From Oscillospiraceae bacterium (lineage in GTDB: Bacteria > Bacillota > Clostridia > Saccharofermentanales > Saccharofermentanaceae), in NCBI GenBank assembly GCA_902788505.1, contig CADAKH010000005.1:1-64000 (forward strand): a stretch of 64,000 nucleotides of DNA, in the 5' to 3' direction. A program made the translations under genes and the position numbers. Below, in pieces: positions 26,668 through 34,799 of this stretch. The notes below the pieces were generated by a model. The model made no database searches. It saw only the letters and a list, made by a program, of their open reading frames with translations, and was not told the origin of the DNA. Numbering within the stretch: position 1 is the first letter of the stretch; the number at the start of each line of letters is the position of its first letter.

Positions 26668-28611
26668 TCACACTTTATTCTTACGCGGATCATATCCGAA
26701 ATTACCACCGGGATAATAAAGATGGTCTGGCATGGATCCTACGATTGTCTTTTGACTATTTTCATCGTAGTAAAAATAAATTCTGAACATTTCTTTGTCG
26801 TTGCTGCCATGAACAACGTGCATATCTAAAACCTTTTCGCCAATCCTTGCAGCAGGGATCTTTTGCGTGGATTCGTAAGTGTATCCGGAATTATCTATGC
26901 TGATGTTTCCCCACTTCTCGTTTATCTTTTCATATACTTCATCGGACATTTCACCTTTTTTGTTGAGTGTATAAGCATTAAGCAGGATAAAACCATTGCA
27001 GAATCTGTCCAGATGAAATCCGAGATCCATATACTTTCTATAACTGTTTCTGGCATCATTGTGCACAAAGATATTGTCACTGAAATTCTCATCGATCCAG
27101 GTTAAAACACCTTCTTTTTTTGATGGTATTTCTGTTATGTGAGATAAATAATCCTTAACCTGATCCGCAATATCTTCTGCTTTCATTCGGGATAATTCTT
27201 TCGGGAGTAAAGCCTCCAGTTCCTTTACCCTTTTTGTCAGGGTCCCGTTTTCAGCCTTTAACTCAGATATCTTGAAATCTTTTGCTTCCAACCGGCTCTC
27301 AAATTGTGCTGCCTTTACCTTCTTGTCTTTCTCATAATCTGCTTTCAGCTTTTCGGTAAGCTCTGCCATTACCTCCTGAAGTTTCTGTTCATCGTTTTCT
27401 TCATGGTTTGCAATAACTTCAGACAGTTTTTGCTGTGCTTCGCCAAGCTGTGAATTCAAGTCTTCAATGAGTTTACTGTCAGTCTTATTAATGTACTCAT
27501 CCCAGAGTGCTGAATAAAACAGTGTTTCACCATATGTAATATCAGAGTCCATGTTCAGCATCCGGTCCTTGACATAATCTTCAATCTGCCCGATTTCTTT
27601 TTCGATTGCCTTCTCACACAATTTGTCCTTGGTCTCGAATTCGCTTATGGAAGGATCGATCATGAACCATTGTGATCTTTTCTCATCTGACAAAGGATTA
27701 ATGCACAAATAATCGGCTTTGATCTTATTGAGTGCATCAACCGGTTTGATACCCGCCTCTTTCAAAAAGTCAGCCATTCTTTCCTTGAACAGATCCTTAT
27801 AACCGTTACAGGGTTCATCTGTTACAACATATGCCATTCCGGATAAATGCTCAGAAAGTTTTGTGATACGGAACCCATTTTTTTCATCTTCCGCATTGAA
27901 GAAGGCCGGACAGAAGATCACCGGCATCTGTCTGTCGGTATCTTTAATGATCTTTATGAATTCGTATTCATCATTCTTCCTGTTGCCGCTTCTGGTAATA
28001 TTCAGCTTCTTCATATTAAACGGATAGTTATGCGAAGCAATGTTCCCTTCAGAAACGATCAGGGATTCATCCTTGAATATATACGGCAGACATTTAGTTC
28101 TGAAAGGTGATGCCTTTTTACCATGACTGTGACTTTCCTTGCACTTCGTTCTTACTGCCAGATAGACCAGGTCTCCCGAAATCTTCAGCGCAATATCAGT
28201 TGTAAAGAGCCAGTCCAGATATGCCTTTTCGCTCTGGTTATTCGGTTCTCTGATCCTGATCGTCCATTCACCGAATTCCTTTATGGCAAAGATGCTTATA
28301 TCAAACTGTTTTTTTGCGCGTTTCAGATGAAGATCTTCATCTGCAAAGACATCAAACCCTTCTGTAAGGAGACTGTCCGGCTCAGGATAATCGTAAAGGA
28401 ACTGGACCTCCGAACTGTCGTAATGCTTATTGAGCTTTATACGTTTCTTCAGCCAGCTGGTTATATGAAGTATGCATCTGTTAAAAGCATATTCAGGCGT
28501 TTGTTCCTTATCTGAAGGAGTCACTTTATAGAAGCCCTGAAAGGTATGGTATTCCGTAAAGTTCATCAAAGGTTTTTCGTCTCTTCTGTCGGCATTTATG
28601 GATCTGGTCAT
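26668..28611 (-). CDS. Large hypothetical protein with central coiled coil (647 aa)
   Basis: No family is recognised with certainty. The N-terminal 380 residues are a mixed alpha/beta region containing MPVIFCPAFFNAED. A charged coiled coil spans about residues 390-490 (DLNSQLGEAQQKLSEVIANH and onward). The C-terminal 130 residues include LDMHVVHGSNDKEMFRIYFY and KTIVGSMPDHL, a pattern that I associate loosely with C-terminal domains of defence-type proteins. There is no membrane segment. AAAGGAG precedes the ATG. It is the last gene of the minus-strand island cluster and lies back to back with the HNH relic. Confidence 0.55.
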   Translation of the reverse strand: MTRSINADRRDEKPLMNFTEYHTFQGFYKVTPSDKEQTPEYAFNRCILHITSWLKKRIKLNKHYDSSEVQFLYDYPEPDSLLTEGFDVFADEDLHLKRAKKQFDISIFAIKEFGEWTIRIREPNNQSEKAYLDWLFTTDIALKISGDLVYLAVRTKCKESHSHGKKASPFRTKCLPYIFKDESLIVSEGNIASHNYPFNMKKLNITRSGNRKNDEYEFIKIIKDTDRQMPVIFCPAFFNAEDEKNGFRITKLSEHLSGMAYVVTDEPCNGYKDLFKERMADFLKEAGIKPVDALNKIKADYLCINPLSDEKRSQWFMIDPSISEFETKDKLCEKAIEKEIGQIEDYVKDRMLNMDSDITYGETLFYSALWDEYINKTDSKLIEDLNSQLGEAQQKLSEVIANHEENDEQKLQEVMAELTEKLKADYEKDKKVKAAQFESRLEAKDFKISELKAENGTLTKRVKELEALLPKELSRMKAEDIADQVKDYLSHITEIPSKKEGVLTWIDENFSDNIFVHNDARNSYRKYMDLGFHLDRFCNGFILLNAYTLNKKGEMSDEVYEKINEKWGNISIDNSGYTYESTQKIPAARIGEKVLDMHVVHGSNDKEMFRIYFYYDENSQKTIVGSMPDHLYYPGGNFGYDPRKNKV

Positions 28612-28673
28612 AATAAAGCGCTCCTTTGCTATAACTCTTTCATTATAGCGCAGGAGCGTCTCCTTTCACTGTT

Positions 28674-29639
28674 TTACATATAGATGTTCATCAGTTCTTT
28701 ATACTCTTCAATTTTTCTTCGATATTCTTCTATTTTATACTCATATTTCTTGACATCGTCACGAAAATCATCAGCAGTACGCAATAACAATCTACCGCCA
28801 TTTTTCTCTGCTTCAGCTACATTGCGCAAAGCCTCATCTCTATAGTGTATTGCATCTGCCAGTTTTTCTTTAGTCTCATCTATAAGTCTTTGATAGCGCG
28901 CTGCTTCCGGATTGCTTGAACTACTGCTGCTCGATGAACTGCTGCTACGGCTTGATGAATAGCTGCTTGAAGAATAACTGCTTCTGGACGAAGAGCTGCC
29001 GGACGATGAACTTTTCGAAGAACGGGGGCGCGAGGTTTTTACACCAAGCATTATCAAACCGACTAAAACTGCAATTGCCGCAACAATGATTAATAACACT
29101 ACAATGACATACCAGTAATCAATGACAAGGAGTACCAGATAGGCTCCGATAATTATCAACACATTCATTGTATGTGTTTTTCTGGTGGATTTCTCAGCCC
29201 ACATCAGTATCATGAACAGGAGCAGTGCAACGGCTGCAACTATCAGATATACCATCAGCTTAGTGTCAGCTGCCTTAGTATCGGCCAGGAAAGCTTCTAT
29301 TTTGGCTGACGAACCATTCTTGAAGTAATCAACTACAGTTTGAAGAACGAAGAAACCTATTCCGACTTCAACCGCCATCAGAATAAGATCGATGACCATT
29401 AAACCCTTTTTAACCGCACTTCCGCGAGCGAAGTATCTTATAACCAGATTAACAACAGCGATACCAAACGCTATCCAAAATGCTACGTTGAAACCCTTAC
29501 CCAGAATGTAGGGTGATTCACCCTTCTTAACAAACAAACCAATAATACCGTTTACAATGATAATAAGTCCCATTGCAACTGCAAGGATTGTGTCCAAAGG
29601 CTTAATGCCAAACTCTTCTTCGTGTTTGCGTTTCGTCAT
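28674..29639 (-). CDS. Polytopic membrane protein with Ser-tract linker and C-terminal coiled coil
   Basis: The 321-aa protein has about six or seven hydrophobic segments in the first 205 residues, for example ILAVAMGLIIIVNGIIGLFV and YVIVVLLIIVAAIAVLVGLI. A low-complexity tract of some 40 residues (about 210-248) follows, almost purely Ser with Arg, Tyr and Lys. A charged helical tail of about 70 residues (ARYQRLIDETKEKLADAIHY) ends the protein. The shape suggests a membrane anchor that presents a coiled coil on a flexible linker. Function unknown. Spacing to both neighbours (28 and 62 bases) suggests co-transcription. Confidence 0.65.
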   Translation of the reverse strand: MTKRKHEEEFGIKPLDTILAVAMGLIIIVNGIIGLFVKKGESPYILGKGFNVAFWIAFGIAVVNLVIRYFARGSAVKKGLMVIDLILMAVEVGIGFFVLQTVVDYFKNGSSAKIEAFLADTKAADTKLMVYLIVAAVALLLFMILMWAEKSTRKTHTMNVLIIIGAYLVLLVIDYWYVIVVLLIIVAAIAVLVGLIMLGVKTSRPRSSKSSSSGSSSSRSSYSSSSYSSSRSSSSSSSSSSSNPEAARYQRLIDETKEKLADAIHYRDEALRNVAEAEKNGGRLLLRTADDFRDDVKKYEYKIEEYRRKIEEYKELMNIYM

Positions 29640-29667
29640 ATACCATTACCTCATTAACGTTTCCTGA

Positions 29668-29862
29668 TTACCACTGCTTCGGTTCGATAACCTTGATTAA
29701 TCCGGCATCGATGCTTGACTGGAATACCTCCATCGAGGTCATGCCGTTTACTTCCGGTGTTCTCGAATATACGTACTCTTCAAATGTACCGTCGTACTCA
29801 ATGTCCGTCGTGTTCTCAAACTCGTTCGTTGACATGTTAAGGCTTGCAATAATGATTCTCAT
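29668..29862 (-). CDS. Small hypothetical protein (64 aa)
   Basis: A short acidic protein starting MRIIIASLNMSTNEFENTTD and ending GLIKVIEPKQW. The ATG at 29862 is preceded by AAAGGTGG at eight bases, a strong sign of real translation. A GTG four codons upstream lies within that site. It is encoded between the first sigma-like gene and the Ser-tract membrane protein. No family is recognised; a regulator or partner of a neighbour is possible. Confidence 0.6.
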   Translation of the reverse strand: MRIIIASLNMSTNEFENTTDIEYDGTFEEYVYSRTPEVNGMTSMEVFQSSIDAGLIKVIEPKQW

Positions 29863-29953
29863 AAATAATACCACCTTTCATTTTTGATTGACCATTTGCA
29901 CCGGAAATTTCCGTAATCGTACTGCTATTGCATTTATGTTTTTTCTCCGGACC

Positions 29954-30751
29954 CTATGCGGCATTTCCGTCATAAAGTCCTCTTGCTTCCAGATGTCTTT
30001 TAAGTTTTCTCAGTGCCCCAAGCTCTATCTGACGCACACGTTCTTTGGTCAGGCCGACACTTTCACCGAGCTCCAGGAGCGTCATGCGTTTTGAGCCATT
30101 CAGGCCGAACCTTTTCTCGATGATGTTCTTTTCCCTGGTTGTCAACGCCGTGTTGACTGCTTTTATCAGCAGTATATTGCGATCTTCCAGTTCACACACT
30201 GTATCCGGTGTAGGATCATCACACTCGATGAAGTCACCAAGCTCCGCTTCACCATCTTCTCCTGCAGGGCTCTGAAGACTGCACGGCCTGACAGATGCCA
30301 TCAGATAATATCTGACTGATTCTTCATTCATACCGACAGCAGCAGCAATCTCTGAATTAGCCGGCTTGCTGCCGAACTGTTTCTCATATTCATCGGTAAA
30401 CCTGATGATCTTCATAAGTTTTTCATACGCATGGGCAGGAAGTCTTATTGTCCTGTTATTATCGGATATATAACGCATGATCGCCTGTTTTATCCACCAG
30501 TGTGCATATGTACTGAATTTATAACCTCTCTTGTAGTCAAACTTTTCGACCGCTTTCATGAGACCAATACAGCCTTCGCTGACAATATCGTCATACTCGA
30601 CACCATCTGCCAAGTAGTTTTTCGCGACTGATTTAACGAGATTAATGTTGCAGCATATAATTTCCTCGCGTGCTTCAGGATCATTGTTTTCTTTGTATTT
30701 TCTAAACAGATCCTGTTCTTCTTCAAAAGTTAAAAGCCTGCTGTTACCCAT
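29954..30751 (-). CDS. RNA polymerase sigma factor, sigma-70 family (RpoD/group 2-like)
   Basis: A 265-aa sigma factor lacking region 1.1. Region 2 (about 33-110) has NLVKSVAKNYLADGVEYDD, EGCIGLMKAVEKFDYKRGYK and FSTYAHWWIKQAIMRYI, very close to housekeeping factors. Region 3 (about 115-185) and region 4 (about 205-258, ending LTKERVRQIELGALRKLK) are complete. It is shorter than a primary sigma factor, so it is probably an accessory group 2-type factor recognising sigma-A-like promoters. AAAGGG precedes the ATG. It lies 132 bases after the HTH-like paralogues. Confidence 0.92.
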   Translation of the reverse strand: MGNSRLLTFEEEQDLFRKYKENNDPEAREEIICCNINLVKSVAKNYLADGVEYDDIVSEGCIGLMKAVEKFDYKRGYKFSTYAHWWIKQAIMRYISDNNRTIRLPAHAYEKLMKIIRFTDEYEKQFGSKPANSEIAAAVGMNEESVRYYLMASVRPCSLQSPAGEDGEAELGDFIECDDPTPDTVCELEDRNILLIKAVNTALTTREKNIIEKRFGLNGSKRMTLLELGESVGLTKERVRQIELGALRKLKRHLEARGLYDGNAA

Positions 30752-30883
30752 TATTCCATCCACCCTTTCATAAGTTTTACACTATATAGATGGTTGGGTT
30801 TTGAGTATTTGTAAAACGGTTTTCGCGGATAGGAAGTTAGAGCTCCTGCCGGGTGTTTTATATGCCTGATACTAAACTTACTG

Positions 30884-31987
30884 TCAGTAGCCTAACGGCG
30901 GATTCATTATCCGTTCTGTCTTTCCGTCTATATCCATTACATCACATTCATAACGGTCTTCATTATCCTGTTCTCTGAATTCACCCAGAATACATTTAGG
31001 TCTCTTGTCCTTCTTATTGCTCAGGGTGAATTCGGATACTACTTTATAATTCTGTATCAGAACAACTGATATATACGCATCGACTTTGATATCCTTAAGT
31101 GCTTCAACCGCTAAGTTGTACCAGAATCTGTTCTGGCAAACAAAACTTATCTTTATTCCCTTAAGAGAAGCCGGATCGATCAGTGCGCGCAGGAGTATCC
31201 TGCCGTTCTTGTCGATTACGTTGTCATCTACATCATCTTCAGCATCATTTTTGCTTCTGTAATATCCTTCATAATACAGGTTTTCAATTATAACCTCTCC
31301 TCTGCCGATATCTTCAGGTTCAGTTCCGTCTATTACAAATCCCCACAGGAATTCCTTTCCCTTTTTGTCTGTTACACGGAGAACTTCATCAAAGTCCATG
31401 TTCAGATCATATTTATCCGCTGTATCATCACGAAACGGAACATTTTTGCCGACATAATTAAACTGTTCGGACTGAATTACTCTGTAAGCCTCATAACCCT
31501 TGCCTTGCAAAGCCTTCTTGAGATCGCTTACAGCTCTGTCATTCTTGGCACGTGAATATCCGTAAAACGGTTTTAATTCAGGTTCAGATTGGCTTTCTTC
31601 CCTTTCCTCATCAAGACCGTTTGCTCTCATGAGGTTTTCCGGTGTTACGAAATCCTTATCTGCCGCATTGTTCAGGATAGCCTGTACTATTGCCGGCTTG
31701 AGCGGACGCTTGAGACCGACACCTTTTACTATTCTCGAGAATACCGGAGGTGCGATCACCTTTGCATTCAGTTCACATACACTCTTGTCGCTGCAGTCCT
31801 CAGCAAATTCAGCCATCGTTCTGTCAGGTCCTTTGGCATGTTCAAGCATCTCTTTAAGGTCAGCTTTATTGGGACTTCTTTTCTCGACATATGTTTTAAC
31901 AGTACCAACGGTTCCATGCCACTTGGTTATCTTATACTTAAGCGTTTCGGGATCACGCTCAACTTCATATTTACAGTCCTTATTCAT
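30884..31987 (-). CDS. HTH-like protein, tandem paralogue B (367 aa)
   Basis: The N-terminal 130 residues align by eye with the upstream neighbour: RTMAEFAEDCSD, RPLKPAIVQAILNNAADKD and NLMRANGLDE match RTLAQFAKDCSD, RPLKDDVIQALLNNADNP and DLMRANGLED. The order of these elements recalls XRE-type helix-turn-helix domains of Clostridia. The C-terminal part (about 150-367) is a second domain shared with the paralogue (KISFVCQNRFWYNLAVEAL, PKCILGEF) and is unrecognised. An open stretch upstream overlaps the neighbour, but GGAG is placed ahead of the ATG at 31987. DNA binding is inferred. Confidence 0.6.
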   Translation of the reverse strand: MNKDCKYEVERDPETLKYKITKWHGTVGTVKTYVEKRSPNKADLKEMLEHAKGPDRTMAEFAEDCSDKSVCELNAKVIAPPVFSRIVKGVGLKRPLKPAIVQAILNNAADKDFVTPENLMRANGLDEEREESQSEPELKPFYGYSRAKNDRAVSDLKKALQGKGYEAYRVIQSEQFNYVGKNVPFRDDTADKYDLNMDFDEVLRVTDKKGKEFLWGFVIDGTEPEDIGRGEVIIENLYYEGYYRSKNDAEDDVDDNVIDKNGRILLRALIDPASLKGIKISFVCQNRFWYNLAVEALKDIKVDAYISVVLIQNYKVVSEFTLSNKKDKRPKCILGEFREQDNEDRYECDVMDIDGKTERIMNPPLGY

Positions 31988-32015
31988 ATATTCTTTTCTC
32001 CAATACTCATCTGAA

Positions 32016-33095
32016 TCAATATCCGAAGACAGGAACATCCATTGTCTCTATCCTGTTTTCTGTATGCTTTACAGCTTCTTCTACTGCGGCATTCTCGTAA
32101 TGTCCGCAGAAATCGCTTAAGATGCATTCCGGTCTTGAACCGTCGTTCTTAGCAAGTGTATATTCTGCCGTTATTTCGCCTTTCCTGATCAGAACGACTG
32201 AAAAATAATTATTCACCTTGTAATCTGCCAGTTGTTCAACAGCTTTGTTGTAACCGGACTGGTTTTGGAAAACAAAACTTATCTTCATATCATTCAGGTA
32301 ATCCGGATGAATAATGTCATACAAAAAGATTTCATAATGGTCTCTGATAAGGTTTACTTCGTCCATCTCTTTGCCGGGTTCCGTTCCGTCCACAAAGAAT
32401 CCCCAGTATGAGTGTATCTTTTTCTTATCCGCTTCCATGAAGACCAGATTTAATCCATAAGGTTCAAGGAGACCATATTCTTCACCATACAGGAAACGGT
32501 TTGAATTTGTCGGTGGAACATCCTTTACAGATGTGCCGTTGGGAATGGAAATCCAATTCACCTGTGATGAAGACTTTAAATCAGCAAGTTTTCTCCTTAT
32601 GTCTTCCCCTGCACGAGACTTCAATATAAGGTAGCGTCTTTCATTTTCCAGTCTGACAGACAAGGATGTCGCTTTATTCCTTGCCAGCAAAACCTGTCTG
32701 TAATCTTCAAGTCCGTTAGCCCTCATCAGGTCATCACCATTTACTGTCGCAGGATTATCCGCATTATTCAGAAGCGCCTGGATAACATCGTCCTTTAATG
32801 GTCTTACCACATCATTCTCAGACAGTATTCTCTTAAGTGTCGAAAGATTAATCGTTTTTGTATTCAGAATGCATTTAGAAGGATCACTGCAATCCTTTGC
32901 AAACTGAGCAAGTGTACGCCCAAGTCCCACCGCAGACTCCAGCATCCGCTTAAGCATTCTTCTGTTTGGTGCATGAGTCTCAACATAAAGCGTTGTTATT
33001 GTTGCACCATCTATGGTCTCTTTAAGTTCATAGTGGTCAGAATCACATTCTTCCGAGGGACCCTTTTTCTTTACTTCATATAAACGCTTTTCCAT
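32016..33095 (-). CDS. HTH-like protein, tandem paralogue A (359 aa)
   Basis: This is the partner of the downstream gene, sharing both the HTH-like N-terminal domain (about 30-130) and the C-terminal domain (KISFVFQNQSGYNKAVEQLA, FSVVLIRKGEITAEYTLA, RPECILSDF). The two products differ throughout, so the duplication is old. The start chosen has GGAG seven bases upstream, and an ATG 22 codons earlier has no such site. The genes are 28 bases apart and follow the 87-aa gene by 76 bases. The C-terminal domain might bind a ligand, since it occurs once per protein with conserved motifs. Function unknown. Confidence 0.6.
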   Translation of the reverse strand: MEKRLYEVKKKGPSEECDSDHYELKETIDGATITTLYVETHAPNRRMLKRMLESAVGLGRTLAQFAKDCSDPSKCILNTKTINLSTLKRILSENDVVRPLKDDVIQALLNNADNPATVNGDDLMRANGLEDYRQVLLARNKATSLSVRLENERRYLILKSRAGEDIRRKLADLKSSSQVNWISIPNGTSVKDVPPTNSNRFLYGEEYGLLEPYGLNLVFMEADKKKIHSYWGFFVDGTEPGKEMDEVNLIRDHYEIFLYDIIHPDYLNDMKISFVFQNQSGYNKAVEQLADYKVNNYFSVVLIRKGEITAEYTLAKNDGSRPECILSDFCGHYENAAVEEAVKHTENRIETMDVPVFGY

Positions 33096-33171
33096 CTGGT
33101 TTCTCCGGTCGGATATACAAAATTTTGTAATCAGTTTAATAAAATTATTTGTGATTAACAACTGCCTTGTC

Positions 33172-33435
33172 TCACGCTGCCACTACAGCAGCGTTGAACC
33201 AGGCTGCCAATCTCTCAAACATCGGGATGCAGAACATCTTGTAGTCCCTTACGTCGACGTTCATCATCATTGCAGCATAGGGGATTGCGATGAATTTGAT
33301 GAAGAGCTCAGGGTCTGAGAAGTCCGGGGCGATGTCCATAACCTTGACTGTCTCGTTGGTCTCAACATCGAAGAAGCGAACCTGTGACTTGTCGTTTGTG
33401 AGCTCGAAGTAGATGTCTCTGATTGAATTATCCAT
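33172..33435 (-). CDS. Small hypothetical protein (87 aa) with strong expression signals
   Basis: A compact protein beginning MDNSIRDIYFELTNDKSQVR with VRFFDVETNETVKVMDIAPD in the middle and a more hydrophobic C-terminal half (FIAIPYAAMMMNVDVRDYK). It is not hydrophobic enough to be a clear membrane protein. It has a perfect AGGAGGAA ribosome binding site and its own promoter, whose -35 region is identical over 16 bases to that of the 19-aa peptide gene at 34658-34717. It heads the run of HTH-like and sigma genes. No family recognised. Confidence 0.7.
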   Translation of the reverse strand: MDNSIRDIYFELTNDKSQVRFFDVETNETVKVMDIAPDFSDPELFIKFIAIPYAAMMMNVDVRDYKMFCIPMFERLAAWFNAAVVAA

Positions 33436-33481
33436 TTTAATTTCCTCCTGTAAAAACGGTTTGTTTTTGTTTGATGGCCTA

Positions 33482-33517
33482 ATACTATCACATCCGGAAC
33501 CCGTTTGTAAATAGTTT
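33482..33517 (-). promoter_or_regulatory. Promoter of the 87-aa gene, shared-motif copy 1
   Basis: On the minus strand TTTACA (33506-33511) and TAGTAT (33482-33487) are 18 bases apart. The block AAACTATTTACAAACG (33502-33517) is identical at the second copy near 34767-34782. Confidence 0.7.
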
Positions 33518-33675
33518 ATGTAATTTAATTACAAAAAAGTTTTGCAGAACGATCCAATCGGACTGAAAAACACTGTTTTAGAGTATTTTCATCTTATAAA
33601 AGATCTCAAACAGTCCTCTTATACATATAAATAAGTGATTATATATTGATTCACCGTTCTAACGTAAATTAAAAA
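33518..33675. other. AT-rich non-coding stretch before the 87-aa gene
   Basis: No ORF with a ribosome binding site is seen. The stretch contains a loose inverted pair (GGACTG with CAGTCC, on the minus strand) about 60 bases apart upstream of the 87-aa promoter. This might be a regulatory site, but it is weak. Confidence 0.3.
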
Positions 33676-33711
33676 GGGGTTATCTCAAAGTGATCGAGAT
33701 AACCCCTTATT
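33671..33711 (-). terminator. Intrinsic terminator of the second sigma-like gene
   Basis: Perfect stem GGGGTTATCTC with GAGATAACCCC (33676-33706) around a nine-base loop. On the minus strand it is followed by TTTTTAATTT. It separates the sigma gene from the 87-aa gene. Confidence 0.85.
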
Positions 33712-33729
33712 TATTCCTGAGTTATAACA

Positions 33730-34554
33730 TCAGGCTGCCCTGGTGTCACCCAGGACTCTTTTGAGCTTCTTAAGAGCCCTGCTGATAATCTGATTGGCAT
33801 TCTGTCTGCTGTTTGCACCGATATATAAAGCAACTTCATCGTAAGTGTGCTCTTCACGGTCAACAAACCCGAATCTGTATTTGAGAGCATCAGCCTCGAC
33901 TTTTTTGAGTTCGCTGTCCATCAGGCGGATAAGCCTTTCTCTGGCAAAATCGCTCTCAACACAGTACTCAAAACAGATTCTGTCATCCCTGATGAGGTCT
34001 TCAAACTCATCAGTATCGTCATTGCAGCGGTTGTTCAGAGACGAATAGTTTGTTGCCGCATCGTTTGCTTTAATCGCAAACTCGACTTTGGAAATATCAA
34101 TACCGCACTCGGCAGCAAGCTCTTCGGTACCGGGCTCATCACCGTGCTCTTTCTTGTAGTTCTTCTCTGCTTTTTTCACCTTGCCGATCAGTTTCTGATC
34201 GTCAGAAGAAAGGTGTATTACATTGCGGGATTCGTTGACGTAACCGCGAAGGCCGTTGTCAAGCCATCTGGCAACATAAGTGGAAAACTTGCACATCTCA
34301 GGGTCATATCCTTCGGTAGCAAGCAGAAGGTTCCACCAGGCTTCCTGGACAAGGTCCTCTTCGGAAAATGCAGAACCGCAAAGGCTCTTGTACTTGTTGA
34401 CATATACCTGAATCTCTTTGTCATACTTGCTGAACCACTGTTCAAAAGCAGCTTCAATTACTTCAGACTCTGTATCTTCAGCAGTTCCTTCAAAGCCTTC
34501 TGTAGTGCGCATAAACCATACCTGAGTCTCCAGGTCAAAATCCATAAACTTCAT
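33730..34554 (-). CDS. Divergent sigma-70-like factor
   Basis: A 274-aa sigma-like protein, less canonical than the one at 29954-30751. Region 2 (about 65-125) shows FSEEDLVQEAWWNLLLATEG and KFSTYVARWLDNGLRGYVNE. A region 3-like helical segment carries EPGTEELAAECGIDISKVEF. Region 4 (about 215-268) is ADALKYRFGF, then YDEVALYIGANSRQNANQII and SRALKKLKRVLG. The recognition helix departs from the usual VTRERVRQI, so its promoter specificity should differ. The start follows GGAGGT. An alternative identity as a phage- or element-type sigma is possible. Confidence 0.85.
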   Translation of the reverse strand: MKFMDFDLETQVWFMRTTEGFEGTAEDTESEVIEAAFEQWFSKYDKEIQVYVNKYKSLCGSAFSEEDLVQEAWWNLLLATEGYDPEMCKFSTYVARWLDNGLRGYVNESRNVIHLSSDDQKLIGKVKKAEKNYKKEHGDEPGTEELAAECGIDISKVEFAIKANDAATNYSSLNNRCNDDTDEFEDLIRDDRICFEYCVESDFARERLIRLMDSELKKVEADALKYRFGFVDREEHTYDEVALYIGANSRQNANQIISRALKKLKRVLGDTRAA

Positions 34555-34612
34555 AATGTGAATACCTCCGCCCGAAATGCCGGGTAAATCAAAAAGATAC
34601 TTCCTAATCACC

Positions 34613-34641
34613 TATATGGTGTGGTCGTGACGATTTGTCAA
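34613..34641 (-). promoter_or_regulatory. Probable promoter of the second sigma-like gene
   Basis: A perfect TTGACA (34636-34641) and CATATA (34613-34618) are 17 bases apart on the minus strand. They lie between the 19-aa ORF and the sigma gene. Confidence 0.5.
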
Positions 34642-34657
34642 CGAAGGTCTGAAAAAA

Positions 34658-34717
34658 TTAGAAGGCCTTATAATCAACAACAAAAAGGTGAACCGGATCA
34701 AAAGATTTTCTTAACAT
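34658..34717 (-). CDS. Peptide ORF of 19 aa with ideal ribosome binding site
   Basis: The encoded peptide is MLRKSFDPVHLFVVDYKAF. AAGGAGG lies eight bases before the ATG, and a promoter (TTTACA, 18 bases, TATCAT) lies upstream. It is too short for routine gene calling. It may be a real microprotein or a regulatory leader ORF for the sigma gene downstream. The sigma gene also appears to have its own promoter between the two. No similarity to known leader peptides is recognised. Confidence 0.5.
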   Translation of the reverse strand: MLRKSFDPVHLFVVDYKAF

Positions 34718-34746
34718 AACAGTGGCCTCCTTTTTAGCGTGAAAGA

Positions 34747-34782
34747 ATGATATCAGGTTGCATGTGCGTTTGTAAATAGTTT
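34747..34782 (-). promoter_or_regulatory. Promoter of the 19-aa ORF, shared-motif copy 2
   Basis: TTTACA (34771-34776) and TATCAT (34747-34752) are 18 bases apart on the minus strand. The 16-base block around the -35 is identical to the promoter of the 87-aa gene. Confidence 0.65.
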
Positions 34783-34799
34783 TTTGAGCCTATTTGCAG

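Noticed and set aside
33847..34587. 246-aa open frame on the plus strand opposite the second sigma-like gene
   Set aside because: It is antisense to a gene with recognisable sigma regions; no promoter or ribosome binding site fits.
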